DNA of 30,483 nucleotides, from the NCBI GenBank assembly GCA_041484525.1, contig JBGPHT010000092.1, positions 1 to 30,483 of the forward strand, in the 5' to 3' direction. The stretch is from JBGPHT01 sp041484525 (GTDB lineage: Bacteria; Acidobacteriota; Terriglobia; Bryobacterales; Bryobacteraceae). Both the position numbers and the translations under genes were made by a program. Below, in pieces: positions 15,927 to 22,747 of this stretch (positions within the stretch are counted from its first letter, which is position 1; every line of letters begins with the position of its first letter). The notes below the pieces were generated by a model, which saw only the letters and a program-made list of their open reading frames with translations, did no database searches and had not been told where the DNA came from.

Positions 15927-17045
15927 ATGCGCGCCGCCATCGTGCACTACTGGCTGCTGAACCGGCGCGGCGGGGAGAAGGTCCTGGACGGGCTCTGCCG
16001 GCTGCTGCCCGACGCCGACGTCTTCACGCTCTTCTGCGATCCCGCGACGCTCAGCCCCGAGCTCCGGCGGCACAAAATCGTCACCTCATTTCTGAATCCG
16101 CTCGGGCGCTGGCATCGCTCCCTGCTGCCGCTGATGCCGATGGCGCTCGAGAGCTTCGACCTGCGCGGGTACGACCTCATCGTCAGCAGCGAGTCGGGTC
16201 CGGCGAAGGGCGTGATCGCTCCTTCGGCGGCGCGCCACATCTGTTATTGCCACACACCCATGCGGTATCTGTGGGACCTGTACCCGGCGTACCGCAACGA
16301 TTGGACGCGGTCGCGGTGGAAGCGGGCCGCCATGGCGCCCGTCGCGAATTATCTGCGGCTTTGGGATTACGCTTCGGCGGCGCGCGTGGATCGATTCATC
16401 GCCAACAGCCGCAACGTGGAGCGGCGCATCTGGAAAACCTACCGGCGCGCGGCCGACGTGATTTATCCGCCGGTGGATGTGGACTCGTTCCAGTGGAAGC
16501 CGGCGGAGGATTACTTTCTGATGGTTTCGGAACTGGTGCCGTACAAGCAGATCGATTACGCGGTGCGTTTGTTTTCGCACACCGGCCGGCGGCTGCGGAT
16601 CGCCGGGGCTGGTCCCGAGTATCGCGCGCTGCGCGCCATCGCCGCGCCCAACGTGGAATTTCTCGGGCGCGTCGGCGATCTCGAACTGCGCGAGTTGTAT
16701 GCGCGATGCCGTGCGTTCCTGCTCACGGGCGAAGAGGATTTCGGGATGACGCCGGTGGAAGCGCTGGCGAGCGGCAAGCCGGTCATCGCACTGGGCCGCG
16801 GCGGTGCACTCGAAACCGTGCCGCCATTCGGAGGCGTGCTGTACGCGGAGGCGTCGGAGGAATCGCTCGGCGGCGCCATCGCGCGCTTCGAGGAGATGGA
16901 ACCCGAAATCCATCCGTTGGAACTGCAGGCGTACGCGCAGCGGTTTTCGGAAGGCGAATTCATGCAGCGGATGGGGGCGGCCATCGAGTTCGGCGGCATC
17001 GGCAGCCCGGAAACCTACCCCACGGAACCCGGCGTTCGCCGGTAA
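15927..17045 (+). CDS. GT4 family glycosyltransferase (mannosyltransferase-like)
   Basis: A 372-residue GT-B glycosyltransferase. The N-terminus MRAAIVHYWLLNRRGGEKVL carries the glycine-containing loop of the acceptor domain. CYCHTPMRYLWDLY at about 109-122 is typical of WbaZ/mannosyltransferase-type GT4 enzymes. The donor domain has VSELVPYKQIDYAVRLF and the EX7E motif EEDFGMTPVEALASGKPVIA. It is probably cytoplasmic or peripheral, building the exopolysaccharide repeat unit; the mannosyl assignment rests on overall resemblance only. It starts 113 bp from the divergent HPr-kinase-like gene and is followed after 60 bp by the LiaF-like gene. There is only a weak GGTGG upstream of the ATG. Confidence 0.88.
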   Translation: MRAAIVHYWLLNRRGGEKVLDGLCRLLPDADVFTLFCDPATLSPELRRHKIVTSFLNPLGRWHRSLLPLMPMALESFDLRGYDLIVSSESGPAKGVIAPSAARHICYCHTPMRYLWDLYPAYRNDWTRSRWKRAAMAPVANYLRLWDYASAARVDRFIANSRNVERRIWKTYRRAADVIYPPVDVDSFQWKPAEDYFLMVSELVPYKQIDYAVRLFSHTGRRLRIAGAGPEYRALRAIAAPNVEFLGRVGDLELRELYARCRAFLLTGEEDFGMTPVEALASGKPVIALGRGGALETVPPFGGVLYAEASEESLGGAIARFEEMEPEIHPLELQAYAQRFSEGEFMQRMGAAIEFGGIGSPETYPTEPGVRR

Positions 17046-17105
17046 GCAGGCGGCGTTGGCCGAAAACGGCGAGACTCCACGACGGCCGCGCCGTACTCTC
17101 GAAAC

Positions 17106-17828
17106 ATGGAACCGGCCTACAATCGAAACGAAGAGTGGCACCAGACGGCGCGGCTGATCCCGGCCGTGATCGTCATCGGAATCGGCGTGCTCTTCCTGCT
17201 CAACAACCTCCACATTATCTGGATCCGCAACTGGATGGATTACTGGCCGGTGATCCTGATCGCGATCGGCCTGGAAAAACTGGTCGATTCGAGTTTCTCC
17301 GGCGGCCGTGTCACCGGCGGCATCCTGATGGGCGCTGGCGGACTCTTCCTGGCGCGCAACCTGGGCTATCTGGATCTCCGCATGCGCGATCTTTGGCCGC
17401 TAGTCCTCATCGGCGTGGGCCTGCTGATGCTGTGGAACCGCACTCCCTGGGCGGGCCCCGTCGCCGTCCGCACGCGCTTGAGCACGGCGGCCAACTCGCT
17501 GAACGACACGGTGGTCTTCAGCGGGATCAAGCGCAACATCACGACCACCGACTTCCAGGGAGGCCACATCACGGCTATTTTCGGCGGCGCCGACCTCAAC
17601 CTCCGCCGTGCGTCGATGGTGGGCGATTCGGCGGTGCTCGAAGTGGACGCCGTCTTCGGCGGCGCCGAAGTGAAGATCCCGGAAACCTGGAGCGTGGTCA
17701 TGCAGGGGTCCGGCATCTTCGGCGGCTTTACTGACGAGACCGTGCAGCCGCGTCACGACACGCCGGGCCTGAAGAAGCTGTACATACGCGGTTCCGCGGT
17801 ATTCGGCGGCGTGGCTGTAAAGAACTGA
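17106..17828 (+). CDS. LiaF-like membrane protein (LiaI/LiaF TM domain plus LiaF-type C-terminal domain)
   Basis: A 240-residue protein. After a short N-terminus, four hydrophobic segments (about 14-115, including LIPAVIVIGIGVLFLLNN and LWPLVLIGVGLLMLWN) form the LiaI/LiaF-type membrane region. The soluble C-terminal half is a beta-helix-like domain with repeated V/I-FGG turns (AIFGGADL, AVFGGAEV, GIFGGFTD, AVFGGVAV), the signature of the cell-wall-active antibiotic response (LiaF C-terminal) family. In Firmicutes LiaF restrains the LiaS kinase. Here the gene lies 6 bp before a LytS-type sensor kinase, so a similar negative regulatory role is likely but inferred. No clear Shine-Dalgarno is seen before the ATG. 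Confidence 0.83.
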   Translation: MEPAYNRNEEWHQTARLIPAVIVIGIGVLFLLNNLHIIWIRNWMDYWPVILIAIGLEKLVDSSFSGGRVTGGILMGAGGLFLARNLGYLDLRMRDLWPLVLIGVGLLMLWNRTPWAGPVAVRTRLSTAANSLNDTVVFSGIKRNITTTDFQGGHITAIFGGADLNLRRASMVGDSAVLEVDAVFGGAEVKIPETWSVVMQGSGIFGGFTDETVQPRHDTPGLKKLYIRGSAVFGGVAVKN

Positions 17829-17834
17829 GCGGCC

Positions 17835-18890
17835 ATGCACCCGCTGCTTCGCTCCGGCCGGCGCCTGGGGCTTTACCTGCTGGCGTGGACTCCGATCGTG
17901 GCCCTGCTCATCTACATCAGCGCGGCTGCGGGCACGCCGCCCTGGGACGCCGCGGCGGTTTTTGCGCCGGCCTGTGTGGCGTTTGCGTTCGTGTGCCTCT
18001 CCCCTTGGCCGATCTGCCGCGTGCGGCCGCTGCAGATATCGGAGGCTCCCTCCCTCCTGGTCACGTTCTGTGTGGCTGCGGCCGCGGGAAGCCTGGTGCT
18101 GACGGGAGTGGCGCTGGCGATGGCCTACGCCCTGTCCCGGCCGGCAGTGATGGCGGGCGGCCGCACGGGGCTGGTGTTCGGGATGGGCATGCTACTCTAC
18201 CTGCTCTCCACCGGCTTGCATTACGCGGCCGTAGCTGCCGAGGCATCGCGCGACGCCGAACAGCGCGCCGCCGAAGCCCGCACCCTGGCGCGTGAGGCGG
18301 AACTCCGGGCGCTCAAGATCCAGATCAACCCGCATTTCCTATTTAATAGCCTGCATTCGATCGGCGCGCTGGCCACCATCGACGGTGCCCGCGCCCGCGA
18401 GATGTGCGTGCTACTGGCGGATTTTCTGCGCAGCAGCCTGAAACTGGGCGACCGCGAGAGCATCCCGCTTTCCGAGGAACTGGCGCTGGCGCGCAGCTAT
18501 CTGGAAGTGGAGCGCGTGCGGTTTGGCCAGAGGCTGCGCGTCGAAGAGGCGATCGATGCCGATTGCGAAGGCTGCGCCATCCCGGCGCTGCTGCTGCAAC
18601 CCCTGGTCGAGAATGCCGTCAAGCATGGCATTGCGGGGCTGCTCGAAGGTGGGTCGATTCGGCTGGCGGCGGTGCGTCGCGGCGGGGCGGTCGCGATCAC
18701 GATCGAAAACGGCTTCGACCCGGATACGCCGGCTGAGCGCAGCGGCATGGGTCTGGCGCACGTCCGCCGGCGGCTCGAGGTTCGGTACGGCGATTCCGCG
18801 CGATTCGACGCCGGGCCGGGCGGCGGCCTCTACCGCGTGGAATTGCGGTTGCCCTGCGAATCGCCCATCGCTTCGAGCAGCCGCGCGTAG
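17835..18890 (+). CDS. LytS/YehU-type sensor histidine kinase
   Basis: A 351-residue inner-membrane kinase with four hydrophobic helices in the first 135 residues and no large extracellular domain, so it probably senses the membrane or works through the LiaF-like partner. A short coiled coil (about 136-158) leads to LKIQINPHFLFNSLHSIGAL with the phosphoacceptor His at 167. The ATPase part shows LLLQPLVENAVKHGI (N box) and GMGLAHVRRRLEVRYG (G box). It follows the LiaF-like gene by 6 bp and should be in the same transcript. Its last 61 bp overlap the end of the LytTR regulator gene on the opposite strand. The cognate regulator is almost certainly that neighbour. Confidence 0.92.
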   Translation: MHPLLRSGRRLGLYLLAWTPIVALLIYISAAAGTPPWDAAAVFAPACVAFAFVCLSPWPICRVRPLQISEAPSLLVTFCVAAAAGSLVLTGVALAMAYALSRPAVMAGGRTGLVFGMGMLLYLLSTGLHYAAVAAEASRDAEQRAAEARTLAREAELRALKIQINPHFLFNSLHSIGALATIDGARAREMCVLLADFLRSSLKLGDRESIPLSEELALARSYLEVERVRFGQRLRVEEAIDADCEGCAIPALLLQPLVENAVKHGIAGLLEGGSIRLAAVRRGGAVAITIENGFDPDTPAERSGMGLAHVRRRLEVRYGDSARFDAGPGGGLYRVELRLPCESPIASSSRA

Positions 18891-19612
18891 CCCGATCGGC
18901 TCACCGGCAGGCGCGTGCCATCGTGCAGAATGGCGAGGCGGCTGTCCTTTCCGAACGGCTCGATACGCGCCACCCGCTCCAGGTTCACCAGCACGGAGCG
19001 ATGGATGCGCACGAAGCGGGCGGGATCGAGAGTGGTCTCGAGGCGCGCGATGGTCTGCTGCTTGAGGTAGCTCTTGCCGCCGCTGTGGAGCGCGACGTAA
19101 TCGTCCTGCGCCTCCGCGTAATCGAGTTTGTCGAGGGGAATTACATGCACCCGCGTGCCGTCCTTGACGACGATGCGCTCCGCACGCTGCTCGGGCGGGC
19201 GCGCTTCGGCGGCCAGGTCCCCGGCCGGACGGCGTTCGCCCAGCCGCTGCCGGGCGCGGTCGAGAGCCCGCTCGAAGCGGCCGGTGTTGAACGGCTTCAG
19301 CAGGTAGTCGACGGCATGGGCGTCGAAGGCACGCATGGCGTACTGGTCGTAGGCGGTGACGAAGATGACGGCCGGCGAGTTTCCGGCGGGCCCCTCGATC
19401 AGCTCCAGCACTTCGAATCCATCCAGCTTGGGCATCTGTACATCCAGGAAGAGCAGGTCGGGGGAAGTTTCGGAGACGGCCTTCACGGCTTCGAATCCGT
19501 TGGCGCACTCGGCGGCGATTTCGATCTCCGGATGGGCGCGCAGCATTTCGCGCAGCACGGCGCGAGACAGCTCCTCATCGTCGACAATGATCGCGCGCAA
19601 CGTGCTGCTCAC
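18830..19612 (-). CDS. LytTR family response regulator
   Basis: A 260-residue transcription factor. The N-terminal receiver domain has the acidic pair in IIVDDEELS, the phosphoacceptor Asp57 in LLFLDVQMPKLDG, the Thr/Ala pair in FVTAYDQYA and Lys106 in YLLKPFN. The C-terminal LytTR DNA-binding domain (about 150-255) shows LDYAEAQDDYVALHSGGKSYL, FVRIHRSVLVNLERV and GTRLPVSRSGYARL. It should be phosphorylated by the LytS-type kinase encoded convergently, whose gene it overlaps at the 3' end by 61 bp. The start used is GTG at 19612. A TTG four codons further in is possible, and the Shine-Dalgarno is poor for both. Target genes are unknown; the LiaF-like gene and the envelope-polysaccharide locus are candidates. 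Confidence 0.92.
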   Translation of the reverse strand: MSSTLRAIIVDDEELSRAVLREMLRAHPEIEIAAECANGFEAVKAVSETSPDLLFLDVQMPKLDGFEVLELIEGPAGNSPAVIFVTAYDQYAMRAFDAHAVDYLLKPFNTGRFERALDRARQRLGERRPAGDLAAEARPPEQRAERIVVKDGTRVHVIPLDKLDYAEAQDDYVALHSGGKSYLKQQTIARLETTLDPARFVRIHRSVLVNLERVARIEPFGKDSRLAILHDGTRLPVSRSGYARLLEAMGDSQGNRNSTR

Positions 19613-19696
19613 CTAAGCCACTTTACACCGGCGGCATCGGGGGCGCTGCCCCGTCCGCCAAGTAGGCCATTTGCCATGGGCGAGAATTGTGCGAGA

Positions 19697-20083
19697 ATGA
19701 GTGACACCCGAGAATCGATTAAGGGCCACCCGCAAAGGCAGGCTGGTCGGAAAGGCGTGTTTGTGAGCTATCAAGCCGAAACGCCGTTTGACAGTATCGA
19801 GGGTTCTCACGAGTATGTAGCTATGCTCGCGGAGTCCATCGAAGAAGCCCGGCGCGATGTCGAAGCCGAAACTGCGTCAGCCGAGCGGGACCGCGCGGAC
19901 CGGCGCAAAGCGGCGCTCCTTCTGGTTTCCTATAATCTTGCCAAGTTGAATCTCCATATCACCACGAGCCGGCGCATCCTCAACGATCTGCGTTCGCTGC
20001 GGCGTTTGCTGCTGGCGGAACGCGGTCTGCCGGAGGGCGAGGAACTAGAGGCACTTGAGGTAGCGGCGGGCGCCGAAGGGTAG
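19697..20083 (+). CDS. Small helical protein of unknown function
   Basis: A 128-residue protein that I do not recognise. The N-terminal 35 residues are polar. From about residue 45 it is strongly helical and charged (MLAESIEEARRDVEAETASA onward, with a DRADRRKAALLL heptad-like stretch), then a hydrophobic/basic helix pair ending in RRLLLAERGLPEGEELEAL. There are no Cys pairs, no signal peptide and no membrane segment. A coiled-coil or helical-bundle cytoplasmic protein is likely. The ATG at 19697 was chosen; an in-frame ATG at 19676 would add seven residues and neither has a strong Shine-Dalgarno. It is divergent from the LytTR gene and lies upstream of a strong terminator. Confidence 0.6.
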   Translation: MSDTRESIKGHPQRQAGRKGVFVSYQAETPFDSIEGSHEYVAMLAESIEEARRDVEAETASAERDRADRRKAALLLVSYNLAKLNLHITTSRRILNDLRSLRRLLLAERGLPEGEELEALEVAAGAEG

Positions 20084-20218
20084 CCAGCCGCCGATCAACA
20101 CGGAACACCAAAGGTGGCGCACACAACCACCTACGGGAAGTGTATTCTCCCCATGCCCGGTTTCGGCACGCTCCATATCCACTGGTTAGTATTCCTGGCT
20201 GCTTTTTGGCTCGATGCG

Positions 20219-20243
20219 AAAAGCCCCACCAGTCGGGGCTTTT
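20219..20243. terminator. Bidirectional intrinsic terminator
   Basis: AAAAGCCCC, a 7-nt loop (ACCAGTC), then GGGGCTTTT: a 9-bp perfect stem with A and T tracts on both sides, so it can act in either direction. It ends the transcript of the upstream small gene and insulates the CarD promoter that begins 15 bp later. The 135 bp between the small gene's stop and this hairpin could form part of a short RNA, but no specific RNA family is recognisable. Confidence 0.8.
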
Positions 20244-20257
20244 CACGTCACTTTCTC

Positions 20258-20286
20258 TTGACAGTATCGGTTTCCAAGCGTACCAT
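20258..20286 (+). promoter_or_regulatory. Sigma-70-type promoter for the CarD gene
   Basis: A perfect -35 TTGACA (20258-20263), a 17-bp spacer and a -10 TACCAT (20281-20286; 4 of 6 to TATAAT). Transcription would start near 20293 and give a 5' leader of about 57 nt before the ATG at 20350. The imperfect -10 fits the known role of CarD-type proteins in stabilising open complexes at weak -10 promoters, so autoregulation is possible. Confidence 0.6.
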
Positions 20287-20349
20287 TCTAGAGTTGTTGC
20301 GTTAACGAGTGGTAACACTCGGCAGCGGTGGTTTGTGGGGGACCCCGTA

Positions 20350-20859
20350 ATGACGTTCCAAATCGGCGACAAAGTCGTCTATCCCAACCAAGGCGTTGGG
20401 ACTATCGAGAATATTAGCGTTCGCTCCTTCGGTTCAGACTTCGAAAAATTCTACCTTCTCCGATTCGGATGTAACAGCATGACGGTTCTGGTGCCGTTTT
20501 CGAACGCCGCCAATATCGGTCTTCGCCGGGTAACGAAAGACCGGGAGGTCTCGCGCGTGCTGTCGTTCCTTTCGAACCGCTGGTGCGAAGTGAATCCGGA
20601 TTGGAAAGTGCGCTTCAAGGAAAACACCGAGAAGATGCAGTGCGGCGATCTGCTGAGAGCCGCGGAAGTCTTTAAGGGACTGCTGCAGCTTCACGTGGAT
20701 AAACCGCTCTCGTTTCGCGAGAAGAAAATGCTGGACCGCGCCCGGCACATGTTGGTGTCGGAGGTCTCGATTTCGCGGAACGTGCCGGAGATCCACGCCG
20801 TGGGCATGTTGCAGCGCGCGCTGGCGAAGGCCGGGCTGACGCTGCCCGCCGTGCTGTAG
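20350..20859 (+). CDS. CarD/CdnL family transcriptional regulator
   Basis: A 169-residue RNA-polymerase-binding factor. The N-terminal RNAP-interaction domain is a Tudor-like fold: FQIGDKVVYPNQGVGTIENI, FEKFYLLRFGCNSMTVLVPF, and then the conserved N-x-G-LR stretch (NIGLRRVTK). The C-terminal part (about 75-165) is a basic all-helical DNA-contact domain, with SREKKMLDRARHMLV-like helices. CarD proteins stabilise RNAP-promoter open complexes and often control rRNA or stress genes. The start ATG at 20350 begins exactly at the conserved domain; the GGGGG upstream could serve as ribosome-binding site. It has its own promoter and no co-directional partner, so it is probably monocistronic. Confidence 0.9.
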   Translation: MTFQIGDKVVYPNQGVGTIENISVRSFGSDFEKFYLLRFGCNSMTVLVPFSNAANIGLRRVTKDREVSRVLSFLSNRWCEVNPDWKVRFKENTEKMQCGDLLRAAEVFKGLLQLHVDKPLSFREKKMLDRARHMLVSEVSISRNVPEIHAVGMLQRALAKAGLTLPAVL

Positions 20860-20897
20860 CCGCAAACTTTGGCGGAACAACTTGGCCCGAGAGGTGG

Positions 20898-20903
20898 TAT
20901 GAT
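20898..20903 (+). promoter_or_regulatory. Possible -10 box before the broken zinc-ribbon gene
   Basis: TATGAT (5 of 6 to TATAAT), 15 bp before the ATG at 20919. No clear -35 is present at 16-18 bp. It would give a very short leader without a Shine-Dalgarno, so it is only a weak candidate. Confidence 0.25.
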
Positions 20904-20918
20904 CCCTCCCTAATAGCC

Positions 20919-21041
20919 ATGTTCTGTCACAGTTGCGGTTCTCCAATCACTTCCGCCGATGCCTTCTGCCCGCGCGCTGCTCACGCTGGTGTTCATCATT
21001 CTCTTGAACAGCCGTTATCTTTGTTGAGACGTCGGCATTGA
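20919..21041 (+). pseudogene. Truncated zinc-ribbon gene remnant
   Basis: ATG begins MFCHSCGSPITSADAFCP, the first part of a bacterial zinc-ribbon (expected C-x2-C...C-x2-C). The second knuckle is lost: the fourth Cys is absent and the frame continues as unrelated sequence to a stop after 40 residues. In the +1 frame the DNA after the breakpoint reads ALLTLVFIILL, a membrane-like segment, so a small deletion or frameshift right after FCP is likely. A complete zinc-ribbon protein gene lies just downstream on the other strand. Confidence 0.5.
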
Positions 21042-21109
21042 ATGCTGATTCGCCCGTAGCGTTCGATCATTGAAAAAGTAGATAGGCTTACCAATATTCG
21101 CCGGAGAGT

Positions 21110-21643
21110 CTAGGCAGCCTTATATTTGCAGCGTGGGCATTCATACCGCGCAGCCGGGTTCCGGCCTATGATGATCCCAATGATGATTAGGATCATCCCG
21201 AATCCAAACATCCATATTGTAAGTATCCCAGTGATGATAAGCGCCTTTGACCCGCTTGATCTCCGGAGAACAACGGCCATCGCGCCTCCACAACGGGGGC
21301 AGGTACTGGACGCCAGGCGATCAATGCTTGCTTGGGTGACGATGAAGGGGGCGAACGGCGACTGGGTTATCGGCACCCAAATGGTGCTGCCATGAGCCGC
21401 GACCGAGTCTGTAATCTTGATCTGCTGCCGCGCGATCATGCTCTTCACTTCGTCTTCCGTGAATGGTCCTCCCGTTTGACCCGTGGCATATGTGACATAC
21501 CATGTAGGACTTGGAAAGGCCTTCACTTCGACAATTTCACCAGTCCCTGTCGCGGCCATGGCTTGAACCGCTTTGTTGCCACAACTGATGCAGAAAACAG
21601 CGTCCTCAGGTATGCTTGACCCGCAATTAGAACAGAATCCCAT
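21110..21643 (-). CDS. Zinc-ribbon / GYF-domain membrane protein
   Basis: A 177-residue protein. The N-terminal zinc ribbon is MGFCSNCG...FCISCG with Cys 4, 7, 18 and 21. A GYF_2-type domain follows (about 48-100: WYVTYATGQTGGPFTEDEVK, then STIWVPI). A second ribbon (CPRCGG near 117) is interrupted by a hydrophobic hairpin of about 30 residues (ALIITGILTIWMFGFGMILIIIGIIIG) and closed by ECPRCKYKAA at the C-terminus. So a split zinc ribbon brackets the membrane segment. Function is unknown; GYF domains bind proline-rich peptides. The ATG has GAGG with a 5-nt spacer and a plausible promoter. Lower GC than its neighbours suggests acquired DNA. Confidence 0.8.
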   Translation of the reverse strand: MGFCSNCGSSIPEDAVFCISCGNKAVQAMAATGTGEIVEVKAFPSPTWYVTYATGQTGGPFTEDEVKSMIARQQIKITDSVAAHGSTIWVPITQSPFAPFIVTQASIDRLASSTCPRCGGAMAVVLRRSSGSKALIITGILTIWMFGFGMILIIIGIIIGRNPAARYECPRCKYKAA

Positions 21644-21671
21644 CTTTACCTCGCTCTCTCGGAGTGACAGT

Positions 21672-21699
21672 ATGATACTCCAAACTCACGTTGATGCAA
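21672..21699 (-). promoter_or_regulatory. Candidate promoter for the zinc-ribbon/GYF gene
   Basis: On the minus strand, TTGCAT (21699-21694; only 3 of 6 to the -35 consensus), a 16-bp spacer, and TATCAT (21677-21672; 5 of 6 to the -10). The start would lie about 20 nt upstream of the ATG, leaving room for the Shine-Dalgarno GAGG. Confidence 0.35.
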
Positions 21700-22002
21700 T
21701 CTGTTTTCCTGCCAAAACTTCATACTTAGAAGCTTCGTACTGGAAAGTATAGTCGGGAAGCCCCAGCGCCTGGCGGGTGGGGCGCAATGGGCTGATGCCA
21801 AGTAGAATTTCCGTCGCGATTCGGTTTCGCCTATTCATCAGGCCTTCCCGGTCTTGAACTATGGCTCACGCTGGCGGGAAGGATTTGCTCCCTGCCTGAT
21901 TGCATCTGCTAGCGCACGATACTGGTCGAAAGTAGCAATCTTAATCGTGTGGGTTAGCAAATCTGATGAGTCAATACGGCGGAATTTGTAGTTGGCCCGC
22001 TG
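21700..22002. other. Gene-poor stretch with a possible minus-strand C-terminal remnant
   Basis: No complete gene was recognised. On the minus strand, 21990-21859 encodes a 44-residue tail beginning YKFRRIDSSDLLTHTIKI and ending NPSRQREP that reads like the end of a real protein, but the frame upstream runs through the opposite strand of the DUF2752 fragment, so its front is missing. Just after it, a 50-residue minus-strand open frame (21838-21686, MNRRNRIATEILLG...) starts with AAGG upstream; it matches nothing I know. The stretch looks like a junction of broken genes. Confidence 0.3.
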
Positions 22003-22194
22003 TGCGGTTTGACGCGCGCCCTGTTCACGCTGGCGAAAGGACACGGTGCGGAGGCGCTCCGGTTCCATCCGCTGGCGCCGCTCGGATTCGTGATGCTGTT
22101 CTCGCTTTTCTGGGACCACCCGATGCGAGGGCGCCTGTGGATTGCCGGGACGGGGGCATTCGCGATCTACGGCCTGTGGCGCGCGATCGGGTAG
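22003..22194 (+). pseudogene. 5'-truncated DUF2752 membrane protein fragment
   Basis: The frame CGLTRALFTLAKGHGAEALR and the following FHPLAPLGFV, then a hydrophobic C-terminus (GTGAFAIYGLWRAIG), matches the DUF2752 family, whose hallmark is PCPGCGLTRA followed by a small helix and N/H-P-L. Here the first Cys and everything before it are missing: upstream codons read VVGPL and reach a stop at 21967-21969, with no proper start codon or Shine-Dalgarno. It is therefore a remnant whose upstream breakpoint is near 22000. The stop is TAG at 22192-22194. Confidence 0.6.
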
Positions 22195-22207
22195 CGTGGC
22201 CCGGGGT

Positions 22208-22729
22208 TTACGGATAGGCGCCGCCGACAGGCTCTCCCGTAGCAAGCTGGACGCTAAACTCAATCCACTTGTCACCGGCGAAGGTCCAGCCTTCACCACT
22301 TAAGGTGTCGCCATCGATCTGAAGCGACCTGAATCCATCCCAGGATAAGCGGCGGGTTCGCCACGCGTGTCCCGCTGGTCCGTACGCTTCAAACTCCGTG
22401 AACGTCGAGAACACGAGCAGATCGCCCCCGTTATAGACCACGCCAGTAACAGATGCTCTGCCGAACATTGATGTGACCCTCTGGACCGGCCGGTCCACTA
22501 CGTATCCCTGCCCGCCGGCAATAACAATGACGGAGCGCCCATCCGGGTGTTCGAGCGCAACGTCGAATCCCGTAACGCCACGCTGGAAGTTGCCGTCCCA
22601 AGCTCCATTCACATCCTTGAACTCCACCACGAACCCCTCGCGGTGCGTGCCCTGGCCAGTGGCACTGCATTGCATTGCCGGTGGTCCGTACGGAGGCAGA
22701 CCGGGCAGCACTTGAAACGTTCGGGACAC
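22208..22729 (-). CDS. Hypothetical protein downstream of the esterase
   Basis: A 173-residue protein that I do not recognise. It is beta-rich and alternates short strands with turns (FVVEFKDVNGAWDGNFQRG, GVVYNGGDLLVFSTFTEFEAYG, GDTLSGEGWTFAGDKWIEFS), suggesting a small beta-sandwich or propeller-like fold. There is no membrane segment and no signal peptide from the GTG at 22729. An internal ATG (MQCSATG) is an alternative start. It lies 18 bp after the stop of the esterase gene on the same strand, so the two are probably co-transcribed. It could be a cytoplasmic sensor or binding protein, but nothing in the sequence settles that. Confidence 0.6.
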   Translation of the reverse strand: MSRTFQVLPGLPPYGPPAMQCSATGQGTHREGFVVEFKDVNGAWDGNFQRGVTGFDVALEHPDGRSVIVIAGGQGYVVDRPVQRVTSMFGRASVTGVVYNGGDLLVFSTFTEFEAYGPAGHAWRTRRLSWDGFRSLQIDGDTLSGEGWTFAGDKWIEFSVQLATGEPVGGAYP

Positions 22730-22747
22730 TTTCCGCCGCCCGTGCCC

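Noticed and set aside
15890..17734. Long plus-strand frame of 614 codons across the GT4 and LiaF-like genes
   Set aside because: Arg-rich and without motifs; it is an out-of-frame shadow of two strong genes on the same strand.
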